A stretch of 64,000 nt of DNA from Salinimicrobium sediminilitoris (GCF_020866905.1 NZ_JAIVCC010000002.1:248001-312000), one strand, 5' to 3'. Positions 27,047-37,192 are shown, numbered from the stretch's first letter. Notes: generated from the letters alone by a model not told the origin. Numbers and translations: made by a program.

Positions 27047-27322
27047 CTAAGAAAGTTCTTTTAAATTTAAACCTGTTTCTATATAAGTGTCGCTGAAGTT
27101 CTTCAAAAATGTCATTCCACCCAGTTGAAAGTGGCTGAGATTGTAAACTATAGGATCAAAAAAGTTTCCGGAAATCTTACTTTGAGAAAAGTAATAAATA
27201 TGGAAGATTTGTTTGTAAGAAAGCTGCTGAATCCTTACCTCATTCGTGCGAGGTAGGGACTCACAACCAAAAAAGGTAAGGACAAAACAAGTTAAAATAA
27301 TCCATTTCAACTGTTGTTGCAT
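27047..27322 (-). CDS. Small putative lipoprotein, possibly a gene remnant
   Basis: 91 residues. The N-terminus has a good lipoprotein signal ending TFFGC (Cys20), followed by ESLPRTNEVRIQQLSYKQIF. The rest has no family I recognise and the composition changes after about residue 35, so this may be the truncated start of a longer lost lipoprotein. It lies between the Nudix regulator (71 bases) and the GH-A enzyme (29 bases) on the same strand. Confidence 0.4.
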   Translation of the reverse strand: MQQQLKWIILTCFVLTFFGCESLPRTNEVRIQQLSYKQIFHIYYFSQSKISGNFFDPIVYNLSHFQLGGMTFLKNFSDTYIETGLNLKELS

Positions 27323-27393
27323 ACAGCAGTTTAATAACTGTAAATATTACCTTTATTTTTGAATTAAAGAAAAGATTTTAGAAAATTTTAATT

Positions 27394-28119
27394 TTAGAAA
27401 ACTTCGAAATCATTCCCCTTTTCTATAAGCCTTTTGTACCGCTTATGATCAAACTTATACAAAAATGCTCCTCTTTTTGAAGAAGTTTTATCCTTCTCAT
27501 CCAACTTCACAAGCACATTATGGGAAAAGACCTTTTTCCGAAAGTTTCGGGTGTCCAGTTCTTTTTGAAAAATAGCTTCGTAAACACTTTGCAGTTGGGG
27601 AATGGTGAATTTTTCGGGAAGTAATTCAAATCCCAAAGGTTGAAACCGTGCCTTCTGCTTTAATTTTGCAAGCGCATCTTTCACCATTTGTCCGTGATCA
27701 AGCACAAGTGGCGGCAAATCATTGACATCGTACCATGCTGCCCCATGCTCTTTTACCAGTTCTTTATCGTATTCATTAAGCCTTATCAATGCATACTGTC
27801 CAACAGAAATGCACCGGTAACCAGGATCACGATTGGCAGCTCCATAAACCTTAAGCTCTTCCATAAATACATTTTTGAGTCCGGTGGTCTCTTCCAGCAC
27901 CCTTTCGGCAGCAGCCGAAACATCCTCGTCAAGATTTACAAAACTTCCAATGAGCGACCATTCACCACTCAAGGGAGCTACCCTTCTCTGGAAAAGCAGC
28001 AGCTTAAGATTTCCCGAATCAAATCCGAAAATAATACAGTCTGTCGCGACATACATTTTGCGGTTGTCCTTATAGTAATCCTTTTGGACAGCATGCAAAT
28101 CCTCTTTTTCTTTGTACAT
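27394..28119 (-). CDS. Nudix-type transcriptional regulator, probably of galactose genes
   Basis: 241 residues: an N-terminal Nudix fold (about 20-150) and a C-terminal winged helix (about 155-235, around PEKFTIPQLQSVYEAIF). This is the NrtR-like architecture, used in Bacteroides by the arabinose regulator AraR. The Nudix box (58-81) is degenerate: it ends RVLEETTGL where hydrolases have RE-U-xEE-xGU, so catalysis is unlikely and the domain probably senses a sugar derivative. It is divergent from galK-galT with a shared 101-base promoter region holding an inverted repeat. Confidence 0.85.
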   Translation of the reverse strand: MYKEKEDLHAVQKDYYKDNRKMYVATDCIIFGFDSGNLKLLLFQRRVAPLSGEWSLIGSFVNLDEDVSAAAERVLEETTGLKNVFMEELKVYGAANRDPGYRCISVGQYALIRLNEYDKELVKEHGAAWYDVNDLPPLVLDHGQMVKDALAKLKQKARFQPLGFELLPEKFTIPQLQSVYEAIFQKELDTRNFRKKVFSHNVLVKLDEKDKTSSKRGAFLYKFDHKRYKRLIEKGNDFEVF

Positions 28120-28173
28120 TGATGATGGTGTTACTTACTACAAAAAAACTATTTTTTTCCGAATTTGAAAATT

Positions 28174-28201
28174 AATGTATAATTTACATTTATTATCTTT
28201 G
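28174..28201 (+). promoter_or_regulatory. galK promoter with candidate Nudix-regulator operator
   Basis: AATGTA-TAATT-TACATT (28174-28190) is a perfect 6+6 inverted repeat. It lies just upstream of TATCTTTG (28194-28201), a perfect TAnnTTTG -7 box 19 bases before the galK start. A -33-like TTTG is at 28164-28167. An operator between the two boxes would suit repression. Confidence 0.6.
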
Positions 28202-28220
28202 AGTTACTAAACTTCCCGTC

Positions 28221-29381
28221 GTGAAAAATAGAACTGAAGATACCTTACCCGAAAGTTTCAGAAATTTTAAAGTACACTTCACTGTATCTGCACCCGGTAG
28301 GATCAACCTCATTGGAGAACATACAGATTATAATGATGGTTTTGTCCTGCCCACAGCAATAGACAAGACCATTAAGCTCCATTTTGCCGCTAATTCTACT
28401 CCCTACTCCTGCAGTATTTACAGTAAAACATATGGAAAAAGCTTTAGCTTTGACCTGCGGAAGATAGCCAGGAGCGAAGAACAGTGGGAGAACTACATCC
28501 TGGGAGTGATAAACGAAATTCAGAAGCGCGGAAAATATCCTGAAGGTTTCGACTGTATTATTGAAAGTGATCTTCCTGTTGGTTCCGGAATAAGTTCTTC
28601 GGCTGCACTGGAAAGCGGGATGGCCTTTGGCCTCAATGAACTTTTTGGCTTCGATCTTTCCCGGAAAACTATAGCTGAATTATCCAGGGACGCTGAGCAT
28701 AACTACGTGGGCACCAAATGTGGGATCATGGACCAGTACGCCTCTGTACTAAGTAAGAAAGACCACCTTATTTTACTGGACTGCCGCAGCCTCGAAGCCA
28801 CATATATTCCTGCAAAGTTTAAAGATCACAAGCTCCTGCTCTTGAATACGATGGTATCACACAGCCTTGCCTCAAGCGAGTACAACACCCGAAGAAAGGA
28901 ATGTGAAGAAGCCGTATATCATATTAACCAATTATATCCCGAAGTAAGATCTTTAAGAGATGTCAATCTGACCCGATTGGCAGAATTCAGGAACTCTCTC
29001 CCTGAGATCCTTTACAAACGGGCTCATTATGTGGTTTCAGAAAATGAAAGGGTTCTCAAAGCAGTAGAAGCAATAAGCCGGGAAGATCTGGATCAATTTG
29101 GTTTACTTATGTACAATTCTCATAAAGGACTTAGAGATAAATATGAAGTGAGTTGTGAAGAACTTGATTTCCTTGTAGACCTCACTACAGAATACAAGCC
29201 GGTCAAGGGAGCCAGGATGATGGGCGGTGGATTTGGCGGCTGTACCATCAATCTTATTGAAGAGGACGCCGTTGAAGAGTTTATTGAAATTGCTTCGGAA
29301 GCATATCAAAAACAATATAATATCAAACCCGAAGCTATAGTTGTTTCCCCTGAACAAGGTACATACTTTAGAAAACACTAG
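28221..29381 (+). CDS. galK: Galactokinase
   Basis: 386 residues starting with GTG; no closer ATG exists. The galactokinase signature [15 protein letters not shown] spans 26-40 and the GHMP ATP-binding motif [12 protein letters not shown] spans 119-130; the third motif GGGFGGC is near residue 340. It phosphorylates galactose at C1, the first step of the Leloir pathway in the cytoplasm. It leads the galK-galT unit and lies divergent to the Nudix regulator. Confidence 0.96.
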   Translation: MKNRTEDTLPESFRNFKVHFTVSAPGRINLIGEHTDYNDGFVLPTAIDKTIKLHFAANSTPYSCSIYSKTYGKSFSFDLRKIARSEEQWENYILGVINEIQKRGKYPEGFDCIIESDLPVGSGISSSAALESGMAFGLNELFGFDLSRKTIAELSRDAEHNYVGTKCGIMDQYASVLSKKDHLILLDCRSLEATYIPAKFKDHKLLLLNTMVSHSLASSEYNTRRKECEEAVYHINQLYPEVRSLRDVNLTRLAEFRNSLPEILYKRAHYVVSENERVLKAVEAISREDLDQFGLLMYNSHKGLRDKYEVSCEELDFLVDLTTEYKPVKGARMMGGGFGGCTINLIEEDAVEEFIEIASEAYQKQYNIKPEAIVVSPEQGTYFRKH

Positions 29382-29385
29382 AATT

Positions 29386-30426
29386 ATGACCGAAGCTTTC
29401 AACACTCACCCACATAGAAGATATAATATTTTAACGGGAGAATGGATCCTGGTTTCTCCCCACCGCACAAAGCGACCATGGCAGGGAAAACTTGAAAAGG
29501 TGGTCGGAGAAGAGCGGCCTACCTATGATCCCGATTGTTTTTTATGTCCCGGCAATACCAGGGCCAGCGGAGATAAAAATCCGGATTATAAAGACCCGTT
29601 CACTTTTCAAAACGATTTTTCGGCTTTGTTGCCCAACGGCCCGCAGGAGGAAGTGGAAGAAGGACTGCTTAAGGCAAGTTCAGAAACCGGAATTTGCCGG
29701 GTGGTATGTTTTTCACCAGATCATTCCCTCACATTACCTGTAATGGAAACAAGTGATATCGTAAAGGTGATCCAGAAATGGAAAGAGGAATATACAGATC
29801 TGGGCAGTAGAAAAGACATTAATTACGTGATGATCTTTGAGAACAAGGGAGACATGATGGGTTGTAGTAATCCACATCCCCATGGACAAATCTGGTCTCA
29901 GCTTTCAATTCCGGTAGAGGTGCAGAAAAAGACAGAGCATCAAAAAACATACTGGAACCGGAACAAAAAAAGCCTGTTAGGAGATTATCTTGAACAGGAA
30001 CTTCAGCTTAAGGAAAGGATAGTGCTGCAGAATGAACATTTCGTGGCACTGGTGCCCTACTGGGCCATTTGGCCTTATGAAACCATGATCATCCCGCGGC
30101 GGCAAATGCAGCATATTGGGCAGCTTACTTCAGAAGAAGAAAAAGCATATGCCGGTATCCTGAAGCAACTTACCATTCGATATGACAATCTCTTCCAGAC
30201 CTCCTTTCCATATTCTTCAGGAATTCATCAACAACCAACTAACGGAAAAGAGTACCCGGAATGGCACTTTCACATGTCTTTCTATCCACCACTGCTAAGG
30301 TCTAAGACTGTAAAGAAGTTTATGGTGGGTTATGAATTATTTGCAGGCCCACAGCGGGATATCACAGCCGAACAGGCTGCAGAAACTCTACGGAATTTAC
30401 CCGAAGTACATTACACCAAACATTAG
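29386..30426 (+). CDS. galT: Galactose-1-phosphate uridylyltransferase
   Basis: 346 residues from ATG 29386, four bases after the galK stop. His166 in SNPHPHGQ is the uridylylated nucleophile; its number equals that of the E. coli enzyme. Cys51 and Cys54 (CFLC) fit the zinc site. The enzyme exchanges UMP between UDP-glucose and galactose-1-phosphate. UDP-galactose epimerase is not in this window. A terminator follows. Confidence 0.96.
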   Translation: MTEAFNTHPHRRYNILTGEWILVSPHRTKRPWQGKLEKVVGEERPTYDPDCFLCPGNTRASGDKNPDYKDPFTFQNDFSALLPNGPQEEVEEGLLKASSETGICRVVCFSPDHSLTLPVMETSDIVKVIQKWKEEYTDLGSRKDINYVMIFENKGDMMGCSNPHPHGQIWSQLSIPVEVQKKTEHQKTYWNRNKKSLLGDYLEQELQLKERIVLQNEHFVALVPYWAIWPYETMIIPRRQMQHIGQLTSEEEKAYAGILKQLTIRYDNLFQTSFPYSSGIHQQPTNGKEYPEWHFHMSFYPPLLRSKTVKKFMVGYELFAGPQRDITAEQAAETLRNLPEVHYTKH

Positions 30427-30472
30427 TCTCTCAAAATGGTGTTTTAAACGGCTTATTTGAAAGGTATTTAAC

Positions 30473-30505
30473 GCCCGGAACTACTAAAGTCCGGGCATTT
30501 TTATT
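30473..30505 (+). terminator. Terminator of galK-galT
   Basis: GCCCGGA (30473-30479) pairs with TCCGGGC (30490-30496) around a 10-base loop and is followed by a T-rich run. Confidence 0.75.
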
Positions 30506-30517
30506 TTAAAAATTCAT

Positions 30518-30550
30518 AAAAAAGACCCGGGAAAATCCAGGGTCTTTTAA
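30518..30550 (-). terminator. Terminator of the symporter gene
   Basis: AAAAAGACCC and GGGTCTTTT form the stem around GGGAAAATCCA. On the minus strand the hairpin ends in a T run, 45 bases after the stop of the symporter gene at 30595. Confidence 0.7.
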
Positions 30551-30594
30551 AAAAATTATTATTGATTTTTGCACCTTTTGAAGCAGAACAGCCT

Positions 30595-32271
30595 CTACCA
30601 GAAGATCGCATAAAGCACCGTTACGATCAACATGATCACAAATGCACCAATATTAAACGCAGGGCCGGTTTTGAAGAAATTCTTTGATATAATAATCGAC
30701 TTTGGATGATTTGCTCCCTTATTTTCAATAAGACTTATCACCATCATTATTGCCATGGTAAGTATCCAGGTAATAAACATTTGGTGCATAAATGGTAATT
30801 CTACAAAGAAAGGACTGTCTATCCAGCCATTAGGTCCCACTTTAAAGTAAAGCGCGATGGGAATAGATGCCAAAACTCCCAGGATCGCTGCATTGTTTGT
30901 AGTCTTTCTCCAGAATAAGCCCAACATGAATACCGCGAGTATCCCTGGGCTCACCACCCCTGTATATTCCTGGATGTATTGAAAAACCTGTCCCAGGCTT
31001 CGTAATTGTGGAGCGAGGAACACTGCAATTATAAGCGCAAGGGTAGCAGAAACTCTTCCAACGGTTACAAGGCGTTTCTCAGAAGCTCCTTTTTGAATGT
31101 AAGGTTTATAGATATCCATGGTAAAGATCGTAGCAGTAGAATTTAGCATAGAGGCAATAGAAGATACTATCGCTGCTGCAAGTGCAGCCAGAACCAGTCC
31201 TTTTAAACCTGTTGGTACAAATTCCTTGATCAACCATGGAAAAGCGTTATCGTTAATAATACGGCCACCTTCGGCAATAAAAGAAGGGTCTGTGAACTCT
31301 TCAGAAAAAGCCCCCCCGGGACCTGTGTTCATTACATAAGCAATAATACCGGGAACAACCACGATCAACGGGATTAGCAGCTTTAAAAATCCTGCAAGGA
31401 TTATCCCTTTTTGGGACTCCCGCAGACTCTTTGCTGCAAGTGTCCTTTGAATAATATATTGGTTAAAGCCCCAGTAATAAAGGTTTGCCACCCACATTCC
31501 GCCGAGCAAAACAGCAAGACCCGGAAGATCCCACCAGGCATCTTTTCCACCGGGTGTAATAATTTCCCCTTTCTCCAGGATCATCGAAAATTTCTCCGGC
31601 ACCTGTTCATATACAGATACAATTCCCGAAATAATACCTCCATCTTCGGCTACATGAGAAAGCCCAATGTAAGTGGTGATCAAACCACCCACGATCAAAA
31701 GCACCACCTGCACAACATCTGTCCAGGCTACGGCTGCAAGCCCGCCGTACAGTGAATATGCAGCCGCAAAAAGTGCAAGGCCAATTATGGAATACATGAA
31801 GATAGAACCATCGCCCGAGCCCACAATGGTGTCCAGAGCTGTGGCCCCCAGGTAAAGAACAGAGGTTAGGTTCACGAATATAAAAAGTGCGATCCAGAAG
31901 ACGGCAAGAATGGTTTTCAAATTGGTACCATACCTTACCTCAATGAATTCAGGAATGGTGTATAATCCTTTTTCAATAAAAATCGGAAGGAAATATTTCC
32001 CCACAATGATAAGTGTGATGGCGGCCATCCACTCGTATGATGCAATTGCCAGCCCAATAGCAAAACCAGAACCCGACATCCCTATAAATTGTTCTGCGGA
32101 AATGTTAGCGGCAATAAGAGAAGTTCCTATCGCCCACCAGGGAAGGGATTTACTGGCCAGGAAATAATCCTCTGAAGTTTTTCCCTTGCCCCGGGACACC
32201 CATAAACCAATACTAATGATCATCAATGCATAGGAAGCAAAAATTATCTTATCGAGTAAAGCAAATTCCAT
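30595..32271 (-). CDS. Sodium:solute symporter (SSS/SGLT family), probable galactose/glucose uptake
   Basis: 558 residues with about 14 membrane spans. The N-terminal ISIGLWVSRGKGKTSEDYFLASKSLPWW region and GTSLIAANISAEQFIGMSG (TM1-2, sodium site) are typical of SGLT-type carriers, as is the GYVGL-like core. Flanking galM and galKT genes argue for galactose or glucose as substrate; myo-inositol or other sugars are possible within the family. It lies 126 bases after galM, with its own candidate promoter box in between. Confidence 0.88.
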   Translation of the reverse strand: MEFALLDKIIFASYALMIISIGLWVSRGKGKTSEDYFLASKSLPWWAIGTSLIAANISAEQFIGMSGSGFAIGLAIASYEWMAAITLIIVGKYFLPIFIEKGLYTIPEFIEVRYGTNLKTILAVFWIALFIFVNLTSVLYLGATALDTIVGSGDGSIFMYSIIGLALFAAAYSLYGGLAAVAWTDVVQVVLLIVGGLITTYIGLSHVAEDGGIISGIVSVYEQVPEKFSMILEKGEIITPGGKDAWWDLPGLAVLLGGMWVANLYYWGFNQYIIQRTLAAKSLRESQKGIILAGFLKLLIPLIVVVPGIIAYVMNTGPGGAFSEEFTDPSFIAEGGRIINDNAFPWLIKEFVPTGLKGLVLAALAAAIVSSIASMLNSTATIFTMDIYKPYIQKGASEKRLVTVGRVSATLALIIAVFLAPQLRSLGQVFQYIQEYTGVVSPGILAVFMLGLFWRKTTNNAAILGVLASIPIALYFKVGPNGWIDSPFFVELPFMHQMFITWILTMAIMMVISLIENKGANHPKSIIISKNFFKTGPAFNIGAFVIMLIVTVLYAIFW

Positions 32272-32377
32272 AAAGTGTTAATTAAATGAAGTTTAAAATC
32301 ATTATCCTTTCCCCCCCAGGACCAGAAGCTGGTCTTCTAAAAATTATGTTAAATATAATAGTTTGGTCAAAAATAAA

Positions 32378-32385
32378 ACTACGGT
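32378..32385 (-). promoter_or_regulatory. Candidate -7 box of the symporter gene
   Basis: TATTTTTG on the minus strand matches TAnnTTTG and lies about 107 bases before the symporter ATG. The leader contains a small hairpin, GACCAG (32330-32335) and CTGGTC (32339-32344). No good -33 box was found. Confidence 0.35.
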
Positions 32386-32397
32386 TCCTCTTTAAAG

Positions 32398-33399
32398 TTA
32401 TGAACCGGTTTTGAACTTCCATGTGGTTCTGTTGGAATAGGTTTCTCCCGGTGTTAGAACAACAGACGGGAAATGGCGCTGGTGTGGAGCATCTGGAAAT
32501 TTTTGGGTCTCCAGACAAATAGCCGCTCGTTCAGAACCTATTTCTGTAGAATACTCCCAGTCGGTAGGAAGATCCTCCGGCACATAAACCACAACAGCGG
32601 GTTGATTCGTCTCTACCTCCAAAGAGATTTTAGTTTTATCTCCTTTTAAAACAATTCGGGGATTGTCCTTATCTAATTTAAAGGTCGTATCCAACGGCAC
32701 CTCCCCTACCGCAACAAGTTGCCGAAAGTCGAACTCTGTGCCGGCAGTTTTCAGGAACTTTCCTGTGGGAATTTTTTGAGCATTGGTTTCAAGATATTCT
32801 TCAGCAAAGATCTTTAGCTTGTGATCGTCAACATCGCCCTCTCCATTAAGATTGAAGTAAGTATGATTAGTAAGATTAACAATGGTATCCTTATCTGTTA
32901 CTGCTGAGTATTCGATCAAGACCTCATTTTCTTCGGAAAGGATATATTTCACCTGAACTTTGAGATTACCCGGATATCCTTCCTCCCCGTCAGGTGAGGA
33001 ATATTGCAGAACTACAAAAGGATCTTCTTTTTCTTCTTTCTCTAAAATCTCCCAGAGTTTATAGGTGAACCCGTATTCCCCCCCATGAAGATGCACTCCC
33101 TCCTTTCCAAAAAGGGAATATTTTTTGTCCTTTAATTCAAATTCATTTTTTGAAATTCGACCTGCATGTCGTCCCACGCTAGCACCAAAAAATTTACCTC
33201 GCCGGTGGTAGATATCTGTGAGATAATCTTTCGGCTTCGAAGGACCAACAATAACATTAATCCCGTCTATTTTAAGGCTGAAGATGGTAGCGCCAAAATT
33301 GAGAATTTCCAGTTCGGTTCCTTTTCGGTTTTTGAGTTTGATTAACTGTAACTCTTCAACCTTATCTCTACTTTTCAAGCTTTCTGCATTTCCACCCAT
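32398..33399 (-). CDS. galM: Aldose 1-epimerase (galactose mutarotase)
   Basis: 333 residues, cytoplasmic, no signal peptide. Family landmarks are NFGATIFSLKI near the N-terminus, GRHAGRI, HGGEYGF, the catalytic His in NLTNHTYFNL, and the catalytic Glu in ICLETQ near the C-terminus. It interconverts alpha and beta anomers so that galactose can enter the Leloir pathway. Its start overlaps the end of the DUF885 gene by 25 bases, so the two are probably translated from one message. Confidence 0.93.
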   Translation of the reverse strand: MGGNAESLKSRDKVEELQLIKLKNRKGTELEILNFGATIFSLKIDGINVIVGPSKPKDYLTDIYHRRGKFFGASVGRHAGRISKNEFELKDKKYSLFGKEGVHLHGGEYGFTYKLWEILEKEEKEDPFVVLQYSSPDGEEGYPGNLKVQVKYILSEENEVLIEYSAVTDKDTIVNLTNHTYFNLNGEGDVDDHKLKIFAEEYLETNAQKIPTGKFLKTAGTEFDFRQLVAVGEVPLDTTFKLDKDNPRIVLKGDKTKISLEVETNQPAVVVYVPEDLPTDWEYSTEIGSERAAICLETQKFPDAPHQRHFPSVVLTPGETYSNRTTWKFKTGS

Positions 33400-35207
33400 T
33401 CAACAACCAGTTCTTCCAGTATATTAAGTGGTACAGATCCATTTGTCAAAACCACATCATGGAACTCTCTAAGATCAAACTCTTCCCCCAACTCTTTTTT
33501 AGCAAATTCGCGCAATTCCAGGATCTTGTTCATTCCAATTTTATAAGCTGTCGCCTGGCCGGGCATAACGATGTGACGTTCCACCATTTTAACGGCATCA
33601 CTTTCGGCGTTGGGAGAATTCTCAACGTAATAATCAATAGCCTCATCGCGGGTCCATTTCTTAGAGTGAATTCCGGTATCTACAACCAGTCTTATTGACC
33701 TCCACAATTCCATAGCCAACCTTCCAAAATCTGAATATGGATCTTCATACAAGCCAATTTCCTTTGGTACAAGCTCGCTGTACAAGCCCCAACCTTCTAT
33801 ATAAGCACCATAACCTCCAATTTTCCTGAACATTGGTAAGCCATCCAGTTCCTGGGCAATAGCCAGCTGCATGTGGTGCCCAGGTATTCCTTCATGATAT
33901 GCCAATGCCTCCATTTGATAGGTGGGCATGGCCTCCATGTCGTAAAGATTTGCATAGTAAGTACCAGGGCGGGAACCGTCCATGGCAGGTTGTTGATAAA
34001 ATGCCTTTCCCGCACTTTTTTCTCTAAAAGGCTCGACTGCCTTCACCACAATATCTGCCTTGGGTGTTGTAAGGAATAATTCATCCAGGCGTCCTTTCAT
34101 CGCGTTGATGAGAGAAGTCGCTTCAGCAAGATATAGCGCCCGTCCCTCCTCAGTGTTTTCATAGTAGAACTGCTCATCTTCCCGCATAAACTGGAAAAAG
34201 TCTTTAAGGCTACCCTCGAATTCCACTTCCTTCATGATTTCCTCCATTTCCTTATGAATACGTGCCACCTCACTAAGGCCTATTTCGTGAATCTCTTCGG
34301 CAGTGAGGTTTGTGGTGGTGGTTCTTTTTAAAGCGGTATTATAGAAAGCTTTTCCTTTAGGGAATTTCCATGCACCATGATCGGCTGTGGCTCTTTGCTG
34401 CTGGTCTTTAAGTTTTACAATAAGGTTTTCATAAGCGGGCTTCACAGAGTTTAGCAGCGCTTCCTGAGCCTCCAGAATTAATTTATCTTTCTGGTCTTTC
34501 GGAATTTCCAGTTTTTCGACTTTTGTACTGAAGTCTTCTAAAAGGGCACTTGCCTCGGCCGATTTTTCAAAAGGACGGCCCTGCAAAAGATTTTGGGAAG
34601 CTTCAACAGTATGCGCAAAAACAAAAGCAGGAGGCATGATTTGATTCATCTCCCTAAGTTCAAGTCCTTTGATCACATCTTCCATCACCTTCGGAACCTT
34701 ATTTAACCGCGCAATATATGCTTTGGCATCACTAACCGAATCGATCTTGTGCATGTTTATCAAAAAGGCAGGCAACTCTGCGTGTACTCCAAACATTTGG
34801 TTTACAGGATAGTTGTACAGCCGGAAGTCGTAGTCTTCTATTTCATTTTCAAGGTCCTGCCGGCACAACTTATAACTAAGTTCATCCTGGCCCTGTAATG
34901 CATCAGCATTTATTTCATTTTTGAGAAACTCAAGTCTTCTCTTTGCCTTTTTTAGATCCTCTGCATAACGCAAATGTGAAAAGTCATCCCAGGAATCATA
35001 ATTGGTTTTAATTCCCAGCCGCGCCTGCAACATTGGAGATTCTTCAAGGTCCTTCTCGAATTCCTCTTCAAAAAAAGCATTTAACTGTGCACTTTCCTGC
35101 TGAATTTCTTCTGAAGTTATCTTTCCTTCTTCCGAAGAATCCTTACAACCGACAAGGCTGAAGATGAAGAACAGGAAAGTTGAAGTATATAAAACTTTTA
35201 ATTTCAT
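33375..35207 (-). CDS. DUF885 family lipoprotein, putative metallopeptidase
   Basis: 610 residues. The lipobox ending SLVGC (Cys21) is followed by an acidic linker. The core motif YHEGIPGHHMQ provides the paired histidines and glutamate of a zinc site, as in DUF885 proteins, which are thought to be gluzincin-like carboxypeptidases. Cell-envelope location is likely. Overlap with galM suggests cotranscription with galM and the symporter, but a functional link to galactose is not evident. Confidence 0.82.
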   Translation of the reverse strand: MKLKVLYTSTFLFFIFSLVGCKDSSEEGKITSEEIQQESAQLNAFFEEEFEKDLEESPMLQARLGIKTNYDSWDDFSHLRYAEDLKKAKRRLEFLKNEINADALQGQDELSYKLCRQDLENEIEDYDFRLYNYPVNQMFGVHAELPAFLINMHKIDSVSDAKAYIARLNKVPKVMEDVIKGLELREMNQIMPPAFVFAHTVEASQNLLQGRPFEKSAEASALLEDFSTKVEKLEIPKDQKDKLILEAQEALLNSVKPAYENLIVKLKDQQQRATADHGAWKFPKGKAFYNTALKRTTTTNLTAEEIHEIGLSEVARIHKEMEEIMKEVEFEGSLKDFFQFMREDEQFYYENTEEGRALYLAEATSLINAMKGRLDELFLTTPKADIVVKAVEPFREKSAGKAFYQQPAMDGSRPGTYYANLYDMEAMPTYQMEALAYHEGIPGHHMQLAIAQELDGLPMFRKIGGYGAYIEGWGLYSELVPKEIGLYEDPYSDFGRLAMELWRSIRLVVDTGIHSKKWTRDEAIDYYVENSPNAESDAVKMVERHIVMPGQATAYKIGMNKILELREFAKKELGEEFDLREFHDVVLTNGSVPLNILEELVVEWVEMQKA

Positions 35208-35287
35208 AGTGAAAAGTTATTTCTGAATTAACGGGATTTAAAGTAAGAAAATTGCCGAAATCCTCCAGCAGCTTCTGCTTAAAAAAA

Positions 35288-35318
35288 GAGGTGCCAAAAA
35301 TAGCTTTTTTGGCACCTC
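35288..35318 (-). terminator. Terminator of the CocE-like gene
   Basis: GAGGTGCCAAAAA (35288-35300) pairs perfectly with TTTTTGGCACCTC (35306-35318) around TAGCT. On the minus strand a run of seven T follows. It lies 5 bases after the stop at 35324. Confidence 0.9.
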
Positions 35319-35323
35319 AGATT

Positions 35324-37192
35324 TTATTCGAGCACGGTAAAAATGATTTTAGAGTCATGAAAAACCTTATGTTTTTCAGCTTTAAAGTCCTCTTCTTCGG
35401 CTTCGAAGATGTTGTCGACATAAGTTTGAGGATTCCGGTCGATCAACGGGAACCATGTACTTTGTACCTGGATCTGTAGCTTGTGACCTTTCTTAAAGGT
35501 GTGATGAATATCCTGCAATTGCAGGTTTACTTCTGTTTTCTTGTTGGGTTCAAAGGGTTCGGGATCTGAAAAACTATTTCTAAACCTTCCTCTTATTACC
35601 TCACTGCGCACCATCATGTGGTAGTTGCTCATGGAAAGATAATCCTGGGTTTCTTCGTAATCCTCTGCATCGGGAGGATATACATCTATGACTTTCACCA
35701 CCCAATCTGCAGCTGTTCCTGTCGTAGCTACCTGTAGCTTTGCCAAAACCTCTCCCGCAAGGGTTAGATCCTCCTCCAGCACTTCGGTTTCGTAAACCAG
35801 AACATCAGGTCTTCGGGCAGCAAAGCGTTGATCGTCGGTCATATATTTCCGCGGCGTAAAAACCATTTTGATATCTTCAGAATAAGGTACCGGCTTATTT
35901 GGATCGCTAATAAATTCTTCGGCTCCTTGCGCCATCGTGGATAGGTCAGCAACCTGCTCATTAAGTTCCTGTTTGTCTCCCAGGTAGTATGTTTTCTTCT
36001 CTGCCTCTTTTGGAGGCCAGGCTGCATAGCTCTTCCATTCGCGCAAGCCGGTATCGAACATATAAGCTTCGGGAAGTGGTACAGAAGCATCGGCTTCCCC
36101 CTTCAAAAAGTGGTTAAAGAATAATGTTTCTACCTCCTTTTGATAGTTTTCAGAAATATTGTCTCCAAAGTAGACATTCCCAATGGCCTGCCGTTCTCTT
36201 TTACGGGCCCAGTCGCCGTGACTCCAGGGTCCCATCACCAACATGTTGAAGTTATCGCCGGTCTCTTCAATAGTCTCGTAAATGTTGAACGGGCCGTAAA
36301 GATCTTCAGCATCAAAGAGTCCGCCCACGACCATCACCGCAGGTTTTATGTCTTTTAAATGCTGAACTATTCCTCTTTTTTGCCAGAATTCATCATAATT
36401 AGGATGTTCTTTTAATTGTTGCCAGAAGACGTTGTCCTCTCCGTAATACTTGTCGAGATTTTTTAAAGGTCCGGCATCGAGGAAGAATTGATATTGATCT
36501 TTTGTTTTTAGATCCGGAAATGAATACCAGGCAGTATCAGATGGTGTGGCCTTTTCGTAACCAAACAAGGCAGTAGCTCGCCAGTAGCTTAAAAAATATG
36601 CGCCGTTGTGGTGAAAATCATCGAAAAAGAAGTCCCCAATTGAAGCCTGTGGCGAAACTGCTTTGATTGCAGGATGATTTGCCAGCAAGGAGTAAGTGGC
36701 ATAAAAGCCGGGGTAAGAGATTCCCCAGAGTCCCACCCGGCCGTTGGTATTCTCTACATTTTCCAGAAGCCACTCTACCGTGTCAAAGGTATCACTGGCT
36801 TCGTCGATCTGTTTTCCTTTTTTGTTAGGGATGAAGGGCCGCATATTGTCATATACTCCTTCGCTCATCCACCTGCCGCGTACGTCCTGGTAGACAAAAA
36901 TATTTCCCTGCTTCATTAGATATTCATTCGGCCCCAGAATGGAACGAAATTGATCTTTCCCATACGGTCTGGAACTATAAGGAGTACGGGTCATTAGTAT
37001 AGGATATTCCCTGGAAGTATCTTTAGGGGAAAAAATGGTGGTGTGCAGGTTAATGCCATCACGCATAGGAATGACCACTTCCCTTTTATTATAATGGTCT
37101 TCGACTTTGAAGTCGATTTCGGTTTGTGCAAAACCCAGGCTGCTAACCAGCAAAAACAGCACCGGCAGGAAAAAAGATTTGGTAAATTTCAT
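35324..37192 (-). CDS. CocE/NonD (peptidase S15) family hydrolase, secreted
   Basis: 622 residues. The signal peptide ends SLGFAQ. An alpha/beta-hydrolase domain carries the nucleophile Ser159 in GLWGISYPGFY, an acidic residue in GGLFDAEDLYGPF and the His in MGPWSHGDW. A C-terminal jelly-roll (about 400-622), as in cocaine esterase and X-Pro dipeptidyl-peptidases, completes the family architecture. It should act on acyl esters or peptides in the periplasm; the substrate is unknown. It follows the DsbD-like gene by 66 bases. Confidence 0.88.
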   Translation of the reverse strand: MKFTKSFFLPVLFLLVSSLGFAQTEIDFKVEDHYNKREVVIPMRDGINLHTTIFSPKDTSREYPILMTRTPYSSRPYGKDQFRSILGPNEYLMKQGNIFVYQDVRGRWMSEGVYDNMRPFIPNKKGKQIDEASDTFDTVEWLLENVENTNGRVGLWGISYPGFYATYSLLANHPAIKAVSPQASIGDFFFDDFHHNGAYFLSYWRATALFGYEKATPSDTAWYSFPDLKTKDQYQFFLDAGPLKNLDKYYGEDNVFWQQLKEHPNYDEFWQKRGIVQHLKDIKPAVMVVGGLFDAEDLYGPFNIYETIEETGDNFNMLVMGPWSHGDWARKRERQAIGNVYFGDNISENYQKEVETLFFNHFLKGEADASVPLPEAYMFDTGLREWKSYAAWPPKEAEKKTYYLGDKQELNEQVADLSTMAQGAEEFISDPNKPVPYSEDIKMVFTPRKYMTDDQRFAARRPDVLVYETEVLEEDLTLAGEVLAKLQVATTGTAADWVVKVIDVYPPDAEDYEETQDYLSMSNYHMMVRSEVIRGRFRNSFSDPEPFEPNKKTEVNLQLQDIHHTFKKGHKLQIQVQSTWFPLIDRNPQTYVDNIFEAEEEDFKAEKHKVFHDSKIIFTVLE

